This document shows positions 20,813 to 31,847 of a DNA stretch of 64,000 nt, one piece after another. Position 1 is the first letter of the stretch. Each line of letters starts with the position of its first letter. Both the position numbers and the translations under genes were made by a program. Under the pieces are notes generated by a model. It saw nothing but the letters and a program-made list of their open reading frames with translations. It did no database searches and was not told the origin of the DNA. Location of the stretch: NCBI RefSeq assembly GCF_000835495.1, contig NW_015622543.1, positions 3,014,463 through 3,078,462 on the forward strand, given 5' to 3'. Origin of the DNA: Cladophialophora immunda. Taxonomy: Eukaryota; Ascomycota; Eurotiomycetes; Chaetothyriales; Herpotrichiellaceae.

Positions 20813-21877
20813 GTCAAAAGATGTCTGCGGTCAGGAACCTCAAGTAACTTGCAAAGGGCAAGGCTCAAGGCCTCTTCGTGAAAGCTCAATGTCCAAGTGA
20901 GCACAGCCTGAGAGACATGGGCAATATCTGCTTTTTCAGCCACAGGAGACCCAAGGTCGAAGTGGCTTGGGCACCGGGCGGCCATTGCAAACCAATATCG
21001 GGACGCTGTGGCACCGGCAACACCATATTCCTAACCTTACCTCTGCCCAGTTGATCTAGGCGGTTCTGTTCCAAGTTTTTGACTGTTCAAAACGGGAGCA
21101 CCGAAAGACATCGATTGGATGGAGGGAGGAAGAAGGGATTAGACTGAAGCGAGATCTTGAAAATGGTGCAGATCGATACCCGCTGCTGCCCGCCACTGAC
21201 GATAGTCGAGGACGGGGCTGCTGGTGGCTAAGCAGATGGAAACGATGGCATGTGGAAGCGAGCGAAGCAGAAGCAGCAGCGGCTTGATGGTGGATGGGTT
21301 TGATCGTTGATCGCAGTTGGTCACAGCTGATCGGGATTTGCGATGCGCGGTTCTGGCTGTTTACCCTGCCATATATATATATACGGTGAGGCATTCAGAC
21401 CTATAACTGTCAGCCACAATCGACAAACATCAAACACACTCCTCAAATTCAATCCCCATCGTCATCAGCATTCTCTCGTCGTCATTCTGCGAAGAGTACG
21501 GAGCCCCTACTGCTTCACTAGGTCCAGTACGAGCAGCACAATGCAAACCCGGTGAGAAATCCTACATTCGCTTCGAAGGGGCCGTCATCGTCATCGACAA
21601 CGACCCTCTCAACACCCAGGTAGGTCACGAGCCCAACAAGTGAATCCAAACAGGTGAACGTGGCTGCTGTGTGGGCAGTATTCTGCCTGACCCCCAGTTG
21701 TAAACAAAAAGTCCCGTCTTGATATTGTTCTCCGTCTTATTCATGCTTATTCACTAACTCTTCAAACCAACCCCGGATCGCAATCACTTGAGCTGAATTT
21801 CCTGCCAATGACCAATGCTTTGATTGTCTTTGCTCCCTTTGATTCTTACAGTCTAGCATTCTCTGTCGCTCGTCAAT
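20813..21877. other. Divergent promoter region between the membrane protein and the F-box gene
   Basis: Contains an alternating TA tract (ATATATATATATAC) near 21370 and, around 21500-21640, a GC-richer stretch with splice-like GTGAGA and GTAGGT words, perhaps 5'UTR of the F-box gene. No independent gene supported. Confidence 0.4.
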
Positions 21878-24340
21878 ATGGACGACAATCCGCCGCCAAA
21901 GAAGAAATCACGCTTCTTCAGTAGTGGCAAAAGCAAAGTCGGCAACATCCTGCACCCATTCCGAAAGCAGTCGCAGGCAGACGGCGAGAAGTCGTCAGAC
22001 AACAGCGCTGACAATGACCCTCAGTCAGAGACCAATACGCTTCCACTGCTATCCAATCTCCATACGCCTTCCGTCACGCAGCCGGCGAATCCAGCTCGAC
22101 CCCAGGTTGATAATGTGACGTCTAACTTGGAGCTTTCGAGGCCAATTTCCCAAACCTCAAAGTCCACACCGCCTTCCTCCGCAGCCCAGACGGACTCTGC
22201 GACCCATGGTCCACATCAAGGCGGAGGACAAAGCAATCCATTTCAGCCCTTTGTTACAGAGAGTGAAGCTGAAACGGACTTGGAAACGAGCTCTGGCTCT
22301 GAAGACGATCAGCATGAAGAAGATTTTGACGAGAGCGACCGAGAGAATGTCAAACCAGACACCAATCCAAAGCCTGGGTCGGCCGTAGCCGATTTCGATC
22401 AAACAAGCTTAAGGCACAAACGGAGGAATGCCATCTATGGTGTCGAGGCTCTTCTCCCACCCGGCGCCAACAGACTGCACACATACGGACAACACGCTCC
22501 TCCAAACCCAGCCCCAATCTTTACTCCTGCTCCTCCGGGCCCTCTGGGAAATAGCTACACCTTTGGCGGCGTCCCCACGAACCCTCATGTTGTTCCAGCC
22601 GGCGGACAATATGCCTTCAACTTTCGCACCACGCAGGCTGTGCCCGCGCCACCAACCGTGGAACGAGCTACGAGTGATGGTTTGCGGCACCCACTGGGCT
22701 CCGGTCTTGCTCGCATCGCACAGCAAACTGTTCATTCTGATACCGGTCCCCTCCACCAGCAACAACGGTCACTATCGGCAAACCCGTCGAACACCGTCAC
22801 GGGTGCTTATGTGGACATGGACCGGGATGAACATGGTCGCCGGCTGCAGAATTTCCCGTCACGCGTGCCACGTCCTCCTGCACACCACGGCATCTATGCG
22901 AACCCCAGAGTCCCACCTCACCTGGCCAACCCAGACTCTCTCGTACCGGAACACATGTACACGGCTCCCAACCGTATCGAACACGCCCAAAAGTTCGCTC
23001 GCATCTCCCTGAAACGCAAACGACCCGAAGCAATCCTGCCCCCTCCGTCCTATGTCTACCAGCGCACGGGGGACCCCAACTTCAGCATCTTCCAGGGCTT
23101 CCTGCTGTACCCGGAACTCTGCTTCACCCTGGCAGCACACCTCCCGGTCAAGGACCTGGTCAGCCTGTACGCGATCAGCAAGGACTTCCACACCATCCTG
23201 GACACGCGGTTCACCACGGTCATCCTCTCCCAAGCGACGGCCAAAGCCCCCGAAAGTGCCCGGGCGTTCATGTTCCGCAGCTACGCACACCTCTGCCGCT
23301 GCGACCCGGCCGCCCGCCTTCCTCACCCCAACGCGCGTCTCGCCGCACACAACGTCCCGCGCCGCATCCCGTCCTTCCGATGGCTCAAGATGATCCTGCA
23401 CCGTGAAAAGGTCATCCATGAAATCATGACCGTCTTCGCCGAAGACGGCATCCCCCTCCCGGCGAGGTGTGCGCTGGCGCTCAAGAGGCTGTGGTTCATG
23501 CTGGACATCCCCGACAACGCGCGACGCATCGGCTACTGCCATAACCGGGGGATGATGACGGACCTGGACCTGTACTTCTCCGCGTGCTTCTTCACGAAGC
23601 TGGACATGCGGCTCAACGACCCGGTGTCCGGGGAGAAGAGAGACGGGATGCGCAAACTCCTCCTGGCGCAGCGCGGGTTTACCACGATCCTGCGCGTGTT
23701 GAAGCGCGACATCTGGACGACTAGGTTCGACGCGCTCAGGGAGTGGGTCAAGTGCAAGTACACGCCCGCGCCGGACGAGACGGAGTTGAGCATTTTTGGC
23801 ATTCCCGCGCACCGGATCGGCAAGGGCCGGCTGGAGTACTGGGGCCTGCGGACCGCGCAGCAGCTCGGTCGCCAGCCCGAGGTGCTCCTGCGGCCGGACC
23901 AGCTGATCATCCGCGAGGCGTTCCGACGCGGCATGCGCTTCGACAAGCACTACGTCAAGTTCATGATGTACGGGTATGTGCGCCCGGACACGCTGGAGGA
24001 CTACGCGCCGCGCACGTACGGGCGGAGGATCGCCGAGATCAAGGACGACGAGTACGAGGTGGACGACGTGATCGGCGGGGTCGCCGCGCTCGATGTCGAC
24101 GACGAAGGGTTCGATCCCCTCCTCGACCTCGGCCGGCCCCGCAAGGTGAGCAGCTTCACCATCGTCAAGGAGGACACGTCCAAGCGGGAGAAGGAGCTGA
24201 GGAAGGCCGAGGCAGAGCTGCTGAAGAGCTGTCACGAGTGGTGGGAGCGGGAACTGGCGCAGCAGTGGGAGGGGCAGAAGAAGCAAAAGGTCAGCGGTAG
24301 TGGTGGACGTCGGTATGCTGGCGGATGCTCGACGCGGTAA
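21878..24340 (+). CDS. F-box domain protein
   Basis: Single-exon 820-residue protein, ATG 21878. The N-terminal 350 residues are low-complexity (Pro/Ser/Asn, a basic KKKSRFF start, an acidic patch SGSEDDQHEEDFDESD). An F-box-like helix set follows at about 405-450 (LLYPELCFTLAAHLPVKDLVSLYAIS). The C-terminal half is a conserved fungal region (REKVIHEIMTVFAEDG, RRIGYCHNRGMMTDLDLYF, YVKFMMYGYVRPDTLEDYAP) ending in a charged coiled-coil-like tail. Expected role: substrate receptor of an SCF ubiquitin ligase. The target is unknown. Confidence 0.8.
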   Translation: MDDNPPPKKKSRFFSSGKSKVGNILHPFRKQSQADGEKSSDNSADNDPQSETNTLPLLSNLHTPSVTQPANPARPQVDNVTSNLELSRPISQTSKSTPPSSAAQTDSATHGPHQGGGQSNPFQPFVTESEAETDLETSSGSEDDQHEEDFDESDRENVKPDTNPKPGSAVADFDQTSLRHKRRNAIYGVEALLPPGANRLHTYGQHAPPNPAPIFTPAPPGPLGNSYTFGGVPTNPHVVPAGGQYAFNFRTTQAVPAPPTVERATSDGLRHPLGSGLARIAQQTVHSDTGPLHQQQRSLSANPSNTVTGAYVDMDRDEHGRRLQNFPSRVPRPPAHHGIYANPRVPPHLANPDSLVPEHMYTAPNRIEHAQKFARISLKRKRPEAILPPPSYVYQRTGDPNFSIFQGFLLYPELCFTLAAHLPVKDLVSLYAISKDFHTILDTRFTTVILSQATAKAPESARAFMFRSYAHLCRCDPAARLPHPNARLAAHNVPRRIPSFRWLKMILHREKVIHEIMTVFAEDGIPLPARCALALKRLWFMLDIPDNARRIGYCHNRGMMTDLDLYFSACFFTKLDMRLNDPVSGEKRDGMRKLLLAQRGFTTILRVLKRDIWTTRFDALREWVKCKYTPAPDETELSIFGIPAHRIGKGRLEYWGLRTAQQLGRQPEVLLRPDQLIIREAFRRGMRFDKHYVKFMMYGYVRPDTLEDYAPRTYGRRIAEIKDDEYEVDDVIGGVAALDVDDEGFDPLLDLGRPRKVSSFTIVKEDTSKREKELRKAEAELLKSCHEWWERELAQQWEGQKKQKVSGSGGRRYAGGCSTR

Positions 24341-24414
24341 CGACTTCTGGAGGTGCTAGTGATATCGACGCGGATTGAAAAGGGGAGTCCATTGCCTTCT
24401 GCACCTTGACAATC

Positions 24415-24453
<39 letters not shown>

Positions 24454-25385
24454 AAAGGAATAACTGCGTCTCCGCCGAGGCGCCTTACGTCGACCAGTAC
24501 GGGACGAATTGGGTTGCGGCGCGAGAGAAGGGCGCGAGAGAAGAGCTAGAGCAGAGGAATTGGACAGTGAAGGGAATGTTGCATAGACAGACCCGCAGAG
24601 ACCGAGATATCCTCGCCCAGTCAATCAATAGACCAATCAATCACTCAACAGATCAAGTTCAAAGAACAGCTCCATGGCTCGGGCTCAGGACGACGCAAAC
24701 GCAAACGCAGACGCAGACACAGACACAGACAGACATATGCTATGCCCATCCATGTCCATGTCAAGTCCATCCCGGCAAAGTCGTTAGGTGACAATTGCGT
24801 AGGAATCGCTCCGCAACATCGCAATACAGCATGCATGAAGTGACATGACGTTTGTTTGGTAGTATGTATGGTAAGGTATAGCACCGTCTAGGATATTTAT
24901 GGCATGGACATTTACATACTTCCTTATTAGACTCACAAAAGGGCTACACAGGTACATGTAAACTCAAGAACTCAAATTAAATCGGTTCAAATCGCTTGCT
25001 CTCGAAAAGACATTCTGAATCCGGTTCTGGTTCCGGTACACATGGGTCCAAACTCCGATAAACCCTCCGCATCATGCTTGTGTGGTGTTATGATTGAACT
25101 TTCTGCATACATGTGGCCATGATACCACTGAGATGTAACTTGTGGCAGGAAGGGGCGGGTAGCGACAGTTCCTGGACGACGAGATTCTTAGATCCTGCGT
25201 CTTTCTTGACAAATCTGTACGAGAGATGATGGGGCGCAGCCATCGTTCCTGTAGAAAGAGCACGAAAACGCAAGTGAAAATATTGTGTCCGTAGAGAGAC
25301 AAGTGCCGTACCGCATAGGTTTTCTTTCGAGGACGTCGATCAAGTTGGAAACGCAAGCAAAACAGATCAACCTCCGTGGACCTCT
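24341..25385. other. Intergenic region with simple repeats
   Basis: Carries a (GA)n tract and a degenerate ACGCAA/ACGCAG/ACACAG repeat near 24695-24735. No gene supported. Confidence 0.5.
24419..24449 (+). repeat. (GA)n microsatellite
   Basis: About 15 uninterrupted AG/GA dinucleotides just downstream of the F-box gene. Confidence 0.9.
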
Positions 25386-25770
25386 TCAGCTGGACTTAAA
25401 CAACTTTCCTGTTGCATGCGTTGTAGCTGCGAGGTTGTAGCTGCTCCTGCGCTGGAGGTTCCCGAGGTAGATGTCAGAGAGCATCAAGATGCATGGCGCC
25501 ACAATGTAGCTGGACTCCGTAAGGTGAATTGTCCATGCAAATGTTTCACGATGATCCGCTTCAGACTACCCAACGTCGGCGCTCATGTGGTCTCTCATCG
25601 TAAAGTCCAACCCGATCACCTTGGTCAGGACAGGGACTCGCCCTCGAGTCGTCGCAAACAGCTTGAGCCCCAGCCCCCATTCTTCGACGTTTGTTCAAAT
25701 TCGTCAATGTCCGTGGGTATTGCACCGAGTCCCCATATGCACAAGTACATGTCTTATCGGGATCTGCAAT
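25386..25770 (-). pseudogene. Protein-like remnant, probably of a membrane protein
   Basis: Minus-strand segments read as real protein but not in one frame. One (about 25770-25680) reads YLCIWGLGAIPTDIDEFE...GGWG. A second (25681-25570) reads GLGLKLFATTRGRVPVLTKV...MRDHMSADVG. After a GTAGTC...CAG intron (25569-25510) a third (25509-25386) reads SYIVAPCILMLSDIYLGNL and ends in TGA. The first two join only across a frame change in a G-run near 25675. No start was found and the family is not recognised. Either a decayed gene or a gene with an exon structure I could not solve. Confidence 0.4.
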
Positions 25771-26066
25771 GCATTATTGACATAGAAGGTCCGGTCTAGG
25801 AAGTGTCTCGGTGGATGGTATGTCGAGTCAGCAATTAGCCTTGTAAAGGGTCACAAGGCTAAAGGGATCGGACTCCGCTCTTTGATAAAGCGGTTAGTGT
25901 TCTCCACTGTTTATGGGTACGTCCTGGCACAGTCAATGGCCTGGGCAAAATGTTCATATTGCGTTCCACATTTCAATGTTGATCAATTGTGCGTTTGGAA
26001 ACCTTTTTCAGAAAGCGTTGACGTCTCCAGCCGAGAATTTCCCTCACAAGGGATAGGACTGATCCG

Positions 26067-26987
26067 CTAAGGCTGTGATTCTGGAATGGACTTGACGTCC
26101 AGCTTCGCATCAGACCCCACAAGGGTTTTCGTCTCGGTTGATACCACGGTTTTGATGTCGTCCTTTTGGTGGGAGGGGCTTGATCCTTCCATTTCTGAGT
26201 GTGTGTAATCACCCGGCATCTCTTGTGGATGTGGCCAGTGCGCATCACCAGGAGCCTCCACAGGCGCCATCACCGCTGACGGCATCTCTATTGGAACCTT
26301 CTTTTCGTTGGGAGGCATTTCGGCTGAGTAGGGAGGTGCGGCTGGTGTAGAGTCCGCCTCTAGGATTCGCTGGGATTCCATGTCTCGTCGCTTCTTGCGG
26401 TTGTTCCTGACCACCAAGAAGACGATCAAGGCAACGAGTAACAGGCCTCCCACAGCTGCAGCAATGGCTATGCCAGCTTTGGCGCCCCCAGAAAGACCGG
26501 AGTCAGGGCTCGAAGACGAAGATGCGGTCGACCCCGTGGAGGGGTTGGGAGCTCCAGTCGGAACCACCGAGGGCACCGCAGATGTTGCGACCGACAAGCT
26601 CTGACAGTCGACAGAAAATTGACTGACGTTGGTTGCAGTCATGCAGTTGGAGAAGGGAGCAAGGAACAGAGTTGATGAACTGCAGTACGGGACATCGCTG
26701 CCGTAGACCGTAACTACCGCATATGTTAGCATCCCTCGGGACATTCATTCGGGCCCTCCTGTCCACTCACCGGCACACGTCTGATCCAAACTGGTGACCA
26801 TGAAACTGAGGAAGCCCTGCGAATTTGTTGGGAAAGGTGTACAGGTGCCATCATCTGGACCGGTCTTCCAACTCAAGAATTTCGAGCACTGGCTGTCGGC
26901 GTAGAAGGTGACGTTGGACAAGGCTATCACATATTGAAATTGGAGGGCAGACCACGCAACCGCAGTGGTCAGGCTGAGGAACTTCAT
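26067..26987 (-). CDS. Single-pass cell-surface protein (Mid2/WSC-sensor-like layout)
   Basis: Exons 26987-26771 and 26713-26067, joined by a 57-bp GTGAGT...GTAG intron with a GCTAAC branch point, give 287 residues. Order: a signal peptide (about 1-22, hydrophobic ending VIALS), a cysteine-containing ectodomain, a Ser/Thr-rich stalk (about 110-145), one transmembrane helix (about 150-172, AGIAIAAAVGGLLLVALIVF), then RKKRR and a long cytoplasmic tail. This layout is typical of fungal plasma-membrane or wall-stress sensors and related secreted-anchored proteins. The ectodomain itself is not a recognised WSC domain. Confidence 0.72.
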
Positions 26988-28173
26988 TGCTGCAGCAAAG
27001 GAAATTTCACAGGTACAGGCATGAAAGCAAGCAGATGGAAGAAACGAATGTGTTGCTTGCGGGCAATATCAAGCAGAGGGAAAACGGAAACCGGACCTGC
27101 GGTGTGGAAGGGCGATCAAAAGGACTTTTGTGGCCACAAAGCCCGAAGACAGCGAGGCTCGGACAACGGCTGGAAAGGATTCAGTCTCGCTAAGGTAGCC
27201 GTGAAACGTCAGACAGAGCAAGGACCAATGCGGCATAAGCAAAGGAAGCGAGCAGGCCTGAGGACGAGTAGCTGCCGCTGTTCGAGGGAGCGTGGCAGGG
27301 AGATTTGGCTGCTGCTAAGGCTGATCCTGCGACGTCGTGTTGGTGATGGCATCTGAGGTGACCCCGATGGATTCAACTATTGGTCAACAGGATCACCCCA
27401 GGCACACAGGCAGTGAAATGACAGAACAACAGCTGGAGGGGCGAAAGAGCCTTGGGCCACAGACAACGGGCCCCCAAGAGGGTCGAGGTGGACAGGGTCA
27501 AGGGATGATGGGCGCGAAGGATGAATTGACGTTAGATTGATTCTTCGGGACTGGGCGAGGTGGAGGGACTGCCAGGAACAGCAAGACAAATCTCGTTACC
27601 GTCGCACAAGTCCTTCAGGGGGCTGACCAGCTTGTCAGCCCTACCAGCACAGGATGACGAGTCGATAACGAAGCAACAAGCTGCAGGGCAGATCTTCGGC
27701 CGTAGGCGCAGTTGCGCAGTTGCGCAGTGGTGGTCAAGGCGCAGTTACAGGGGCGCAGTTGCGCGCACGATGGAGCACAGGGTGCGGAATGCCGCTGCCA
27801 CCACCACCAACCTCAAGTCAAAGAATCATCTCGCCTTTCATTCAAAGGATTCGACTCCCTTTGCGTCTACGTACGAGTCCGCACGCCGTGTTTGTGATGG
27901 GTGTGTTTAGTATTCCACACGGCCAGCTCGTGCCATGGCCTCAGACAACGTGATCCCCCTTTGTTTGGCCAGCCCAGGAGGAGTCTTGTACGCCTCCGGG
28001 CTTGCTCCTACAGACTTTGGGCTTCAAAACGCCAGTTGATTCAAATGCCCGGGTATCACAACGTGTGCGGCCTTTTCTTTTCCTTCCCGAATCCACCATA
28101 AGCTCGTCCAACGCCTTGCTGTCTACAGGTAAATGCTTCACGATCACCTCCCACCCATGAGGAACCCCGGGTT
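26988..28173. other. Intergenic region with a GCGCAGTT repeat cluster
   Basis: No gene seen. It includes the upstream region of the surface-protein gene and the 3' flank of TAF6. The notable content is the octamer cluster at 27706-27760. Confidence 0.5.
27706..27760 (+). repeat. Cluster of five GCGCAGT(T/G) octamers
   Basis: Copies at 27706, 27714, 27722 (the first three back to back), 27739 and 27753. The joined copies create palindromic TGCGCA words. About 720-775 bp upstream of the surface-protein start, so a regulator-binding cluster is possible. Confidence 0.75.
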
Positions 28174-29648
28174 TCATAATCCCGCAAGATCCCCCTCGAG
28201 AACGGCCCTTGCAAACCGTGTGTTTCCCGAATCTGCGATCCTCCCTCCAATCACTTCTCCCAGCTTGTCAACCAGCTGGACCCGCGTGTTGGCAGCAGAT
28301 TCAGCCGAGTGTCCGTTCATCATGGGGATGTCATCGTCCACCAATGTCCCGAGGGCGTTGAGGATCGCACTGACGACCTTTTCCGCCTCGCCCTTCTTGA
28401 TGCTCGACTCTTGAATGTCCTCCTCCAATAGCTCCCCGTACGCTTTGACATTAGGCAGTATCAGCTGCCGAACCACCTCCGCCCCGCCAATGGCTTTTAA
28501 TCCAAGGATAGCACCGTAGTGGCTGCCGTATGGCTTCTTCGGATCCAGGAACGTCTTCAGACACGATCGTGCGAGTCGGGGCTTGAGATTGTGTGAGTAC
28601 TTGGAGTATTTATTGCAGAGGTGACCTAGAAGAGCTCCGGCTAGGTCGCGAAGGTCGTAATGATCGAGTGCTCCGATGCCGGTGCCTAAGGTGCGTCCGA
28701 TCAAGCAGGTCAGTACGGGAGGGACCATCGAGGCAACCTGCCATCCCGGTTAGTCATATAGCCAGCGCAAGTTGCTGTCTGGTGCTAGAACACGCACATA
28801 TGGGGTCAGATTGAGTCTGTCGTTCCGGGTCAAGGCATCGGTGACCATCATCATCTGTGTGAGCACGAAGAGATCCTTCAAGTTGTGCGTGACCTTTTCC
28901 GCCACAAATTGCACGAAATAAGGCACGAGCTGATGTAGACCGGGGTCTTCTTTCAAGCTGGCCAACCCTGCTGCGCGATACTCTGGTTGCGTCTCGTCCA
29001 GCACCGACGCGCACACCTTCTCAAAGTACAGTTGTAGTTCTTTAGACAGAATATGTTTGACCTGGGGTTTCGTCGTGGTGTTGTCGGCGCCGCTCATTGC
29101 AGCCAGGGCCGGATTCGCGTTGGGTCCTTTGGGGACCAGTTCGAGATTCCTCGCTTCAGTCGAGGTTGGGTTTTGAGGTATCGAGGGCTGAACACCCTCC
29201 ACAGCCAGCCAGTGAGCTATAATACATACGACTCAGCCAGCGCTCACAGAAGACCCCAAAGCTGAAATCGCTACGTACCTGTAAATGTGACTTCCCTCGG
29301 TACCTTGGGGAGGGGCGCGTTAATGAGCTTCTCAAAATCCATCTCCTCATCCTCGACGTAGAACAGCGGCTGTCCTGGTCCCAGTGACGCCTCCCCATAT
29401 TTCAACGGCCGCGTAGACTCGTAGCCATACAGAGGTTCGATATCCAGCACGCGCAGTGCTTGTGAGATGTCTTGCGACCAGAGGATCGTGCGGCGGGCAT
29501 GTTTCATGAATTTGAGGGCTTCTTGTAGGACTTGGGAAATGCGGTATTCGACGTCGCGGCAGAGTGCTTGGTTGACCTCTTTGTTCAGATTCAAGATGCC
29601 CACCGACTCGGCGACATCCCTGACCGTATCTTGTCCCCAGAGAGTCAT
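28174..29648 (-). CDS. TAF6: TFIID subunit TAF6
   Basis: Exons 29648-29279, 29216-28798 and 28737-28174 give 450 residues, with GTACGT and GTGCGT donors and exact phase. The N-terminal histone fold (about 5-75, [18 protein letters not shown]...[12 protein letters not shown]) is that of TAF6. The family-specific joint [19 protein letters not shown] is formed across intron 1. The C-terminal HEAT-like TAF6C region (about 195-450) includes [33 protein letters not shown] across intron 2 and [17 protein letters not shown]6 pairs with TAF9 in TFIID and, in fungi, also in SAGA. Confidence 0.95.
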
Positions 29649-30147
29649 TTTGAGCTCCTGCGCTGGTCGATGGTCGCAATGTGGAGTGCTAAGCAGGGAA
29701 TGTGGGAGATGAACAATGAGGAAAGAGAGGGATCAGAGGAGTTTGTATTGATCAGGCAGCATCACTGGCCATGAGGAGTTCGGCAGGAACAAGTGATAGC
29801 ATGAAGGCGAATCCTTCAACTGCGCAAGAAACTTGTCCGTGGTGTCCCTGCAAGTTCTCCTCAGACGCCGTGGGGTGTGCAGTTTGTACAGGCTCTTGGG
29901 GTCCCCTGCCCCGTGCTTGCGGCGCGGACCAATTATCACCTACTGCTAGTAACTACCTAACGTAACAGATGATCTCAGAGGTGAACGCCAGCCAGTTGGT
30001 GCTAGACCATATATCAACTACCGAGTACTCTGCACACACTTACATGCTCATTACCTAGATGCCCTTCTGCTCCATCTTCGCACTAGACAAGACGACTCCG
30101 CCTTGCTCGCAACCACTTTCAAAGTTAAATGGGCGAAACCTCCCATC
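29649..30147. other. Intergenic region, TAF6 promoter and MDR 3' flank
   Basis: No gene or RNA recognised. Confidence 0.5.
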
Positions 30148-31251
30148 TCACACTCCATCTGAGACTCGCCAGACCAGTCTCGCGCCACTCACCTTCTTCT
30201 CTCGGAGCATTTTCAACGCTTTCTCCGCCCTCTGCAGCATTGTTTCCCCTTCGACAAGGACCTGCTCGTTCGCCTCGATGATACCCTTGGCGAGACACTC
30301 GGGCATGATGTCACTTTGCAAATGTTCCGCGAGGAATTTGTTCTCCAAATAAAAGTGCGTGCGGACGCCCACCGCCTGGACGCCTTCCGGCCACTGCGCC
30401 GCCTTGTTAACGTCCATTTCGTAAATCGGTTGCACCCCTTCAGCGGCGTCCTTGACGATGATGGGAAGGAGAATCGCGACTTTCGTGCTAGATTTGGGCC
30501 TGACTATTCGCGATATAGGCACCACGCTGCCGTTGAGGTTGCCAATGCAGTCGAGGATGAAATGGATTCCTCTGGATGCGGGTTGGGCATCTATAAAGGC
30601 CACGATATCTTGTTCAACTCCTGGATCTCGATAGTCGAAACACTTGGCCGCGCCGTAACCACGTAATTTCTCATGATGCTTCTTGCTAGCCGTGGCGATG
30701 ATGTTGGTATACCCATACCACTTCAGGATTTGCAAAGCGTACTGTCCCACGCTGGAACTTCCACCCCAAATCAATATCCATGACTCCTTCTCCTTCGGAA
30801 TATACCCTTCCGGCTTGGGCCAGGGCAACTCGAAACCGAAATCTTTAGTGAAGGTGTGCCATGCAGTCACAAAGTTGTTGGGGACCGTCACCGCCTGTTG
30901 CATCGTGATATTGGGAGGAATCTTGCCGAAAAGGAATTCTGGCGCAACCGCGTATTCCTGGTGTGCTTTCTCCGCCTGACTACGCCAGGTGAAGCCAAAG
31001 ACCTTGTCCCCAACCTTGAATTTCTTGACATCGGGTCCTGTTTCAACAACGGTGCCAGCAATGCCGTCACCTAATACCTGTGGATGTTTGACCAGAAGGC
31101 CGCCGTCGGCTTGGTGCAAGTCAAGGGGGGTCGAAGCGGTCCATTCACACCGAACCCGGATTTCGTTTGCAATTGGTGTCGGGGTTGGAACTTGAAGCAC
31201 TTCCAACGGAAGACCTGGACCAACGGTCACCACAGCAGGGTGCGTGCTCAT
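30148..31251 (-). CDS. MDR-superfamily oxidoreductase (zinc-type alcohol dehydrogenase / enoyl-reductase-like)
   Basis: Single exon. The first ATG is 31251, giving 367 residues. The N-terminal GroES-like fold (LDLHQADGGLLVKHPQVLGDGIAGTV) is followed by a Rossmann domain with the nucleotide loop WGGSSSVGQYALQILKW. The catalytic-zinc cysteine and the structural-zinc cysteine quartet are absent, so this is a zinc-independent member like fungal ToxD/trans-enoyl-reductase-type proteins. Its 5' end faces a Zn2Cys6 regulator gene on the same strand 0.6 kb upstream, a frequent arrangement for a locally regulated enzyme. Substrate unknown. Confidence 0.85.
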   Translation of the reverse strand: MSTHPAVVTVGPGLPLEVLQVPTPTPIANEIRVRCEWTASTPLDLHQADGGLLVKHPQVLGDGIAGTVVETGPDVKKFKVGDKVFGFTWRSQAEKAHQEYAVAPEFLFGKIPPNITMQQAVTVPNNFVTAWHTFTKDFGFELPWPKPEGYIPKEKESWILIWGGSSSVGQYALQILKWYGYTNIIATASKKHHEKLRGYGAAKCFDYRDPGVEQDIVAFIDAQPASRGIHFILDCIGNLNGSVVPISRIVRPKSSTKVAILLPIIVKDAAEGVQPIYEMDVNKAAQWPEGVQAVGVRTHFYLENKFLAEHLQSDIMPECLAKGIIEANEQVLVEGETMLQRAEKALKMLREKKVSGARLVWRVSDGV

Positions 31252-31847
31252 TGTGTATGTCGACAAACACTATTGATATTGTCTCTGGGTTTTCGATAGA
31301 TGGTATTGTGATGGCTATGGGCGTCGTTGAAGAGCTCTTTGGTGTGGTCCTAGACACAGATGCTTGTTGCGGTAGGGCTTTATATACACAACAAGCGAGT
31401 GTTCCCAGGGCCACCACATCTTGAAGGCGGCCTCCGCAGGTGCATTTGCCAATGCTTTTTCTGCTGGGATGGCGATCACACTCCAATCATACCACCGATA
31501 GTGCAACATGCACCATGCCCATTACTAAGGAGCGGAGCAATACGGTGGATCATACGACCCAAAATTTCGTCCGTTGGTGGCGCTGGTGGTCTGGAGTATC
31601 GAACAGGAGTCCAACGACAGTCTATTTCGAGTCCTGCCATGGTTCTGCTGTGGCGCTAAGTGAGACGACAGGCCTTTTGGAACACTCTTTAATTGGATCC
31701 CAGCAGAGATCCAGTGCTGTAAAAGGGTTTCAAGATCCATATCGTACCCTTCTTCGCTTGAAGTTGTTCCATTCAATCGGGATCGCTCAAGAAGCATAGC
31801 TTTCGACCAGTTTCTATAACCAACAGGAACTCGTGATGGACCGCACT
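31252..31847. other. Intergenic region, MDR promoter
   Basis: No gene seen. It lies between the regulator's stop and the oxidoreductase start and should hold the latter's promoter. Confidence 0.5.

Noticed and set aside
22859..24286. 475-codon open frame antisense to the F-box gene
   Set aside because: Mirror of a GC-rich, codon-biased real gene. Composition is Val/Arg/Glu-rich and chance-like, with no domain.
24955..25000. tRNA-like GGTTCAAATC word
   Set aside because: No A box or cloverleaf partner sequences around it.
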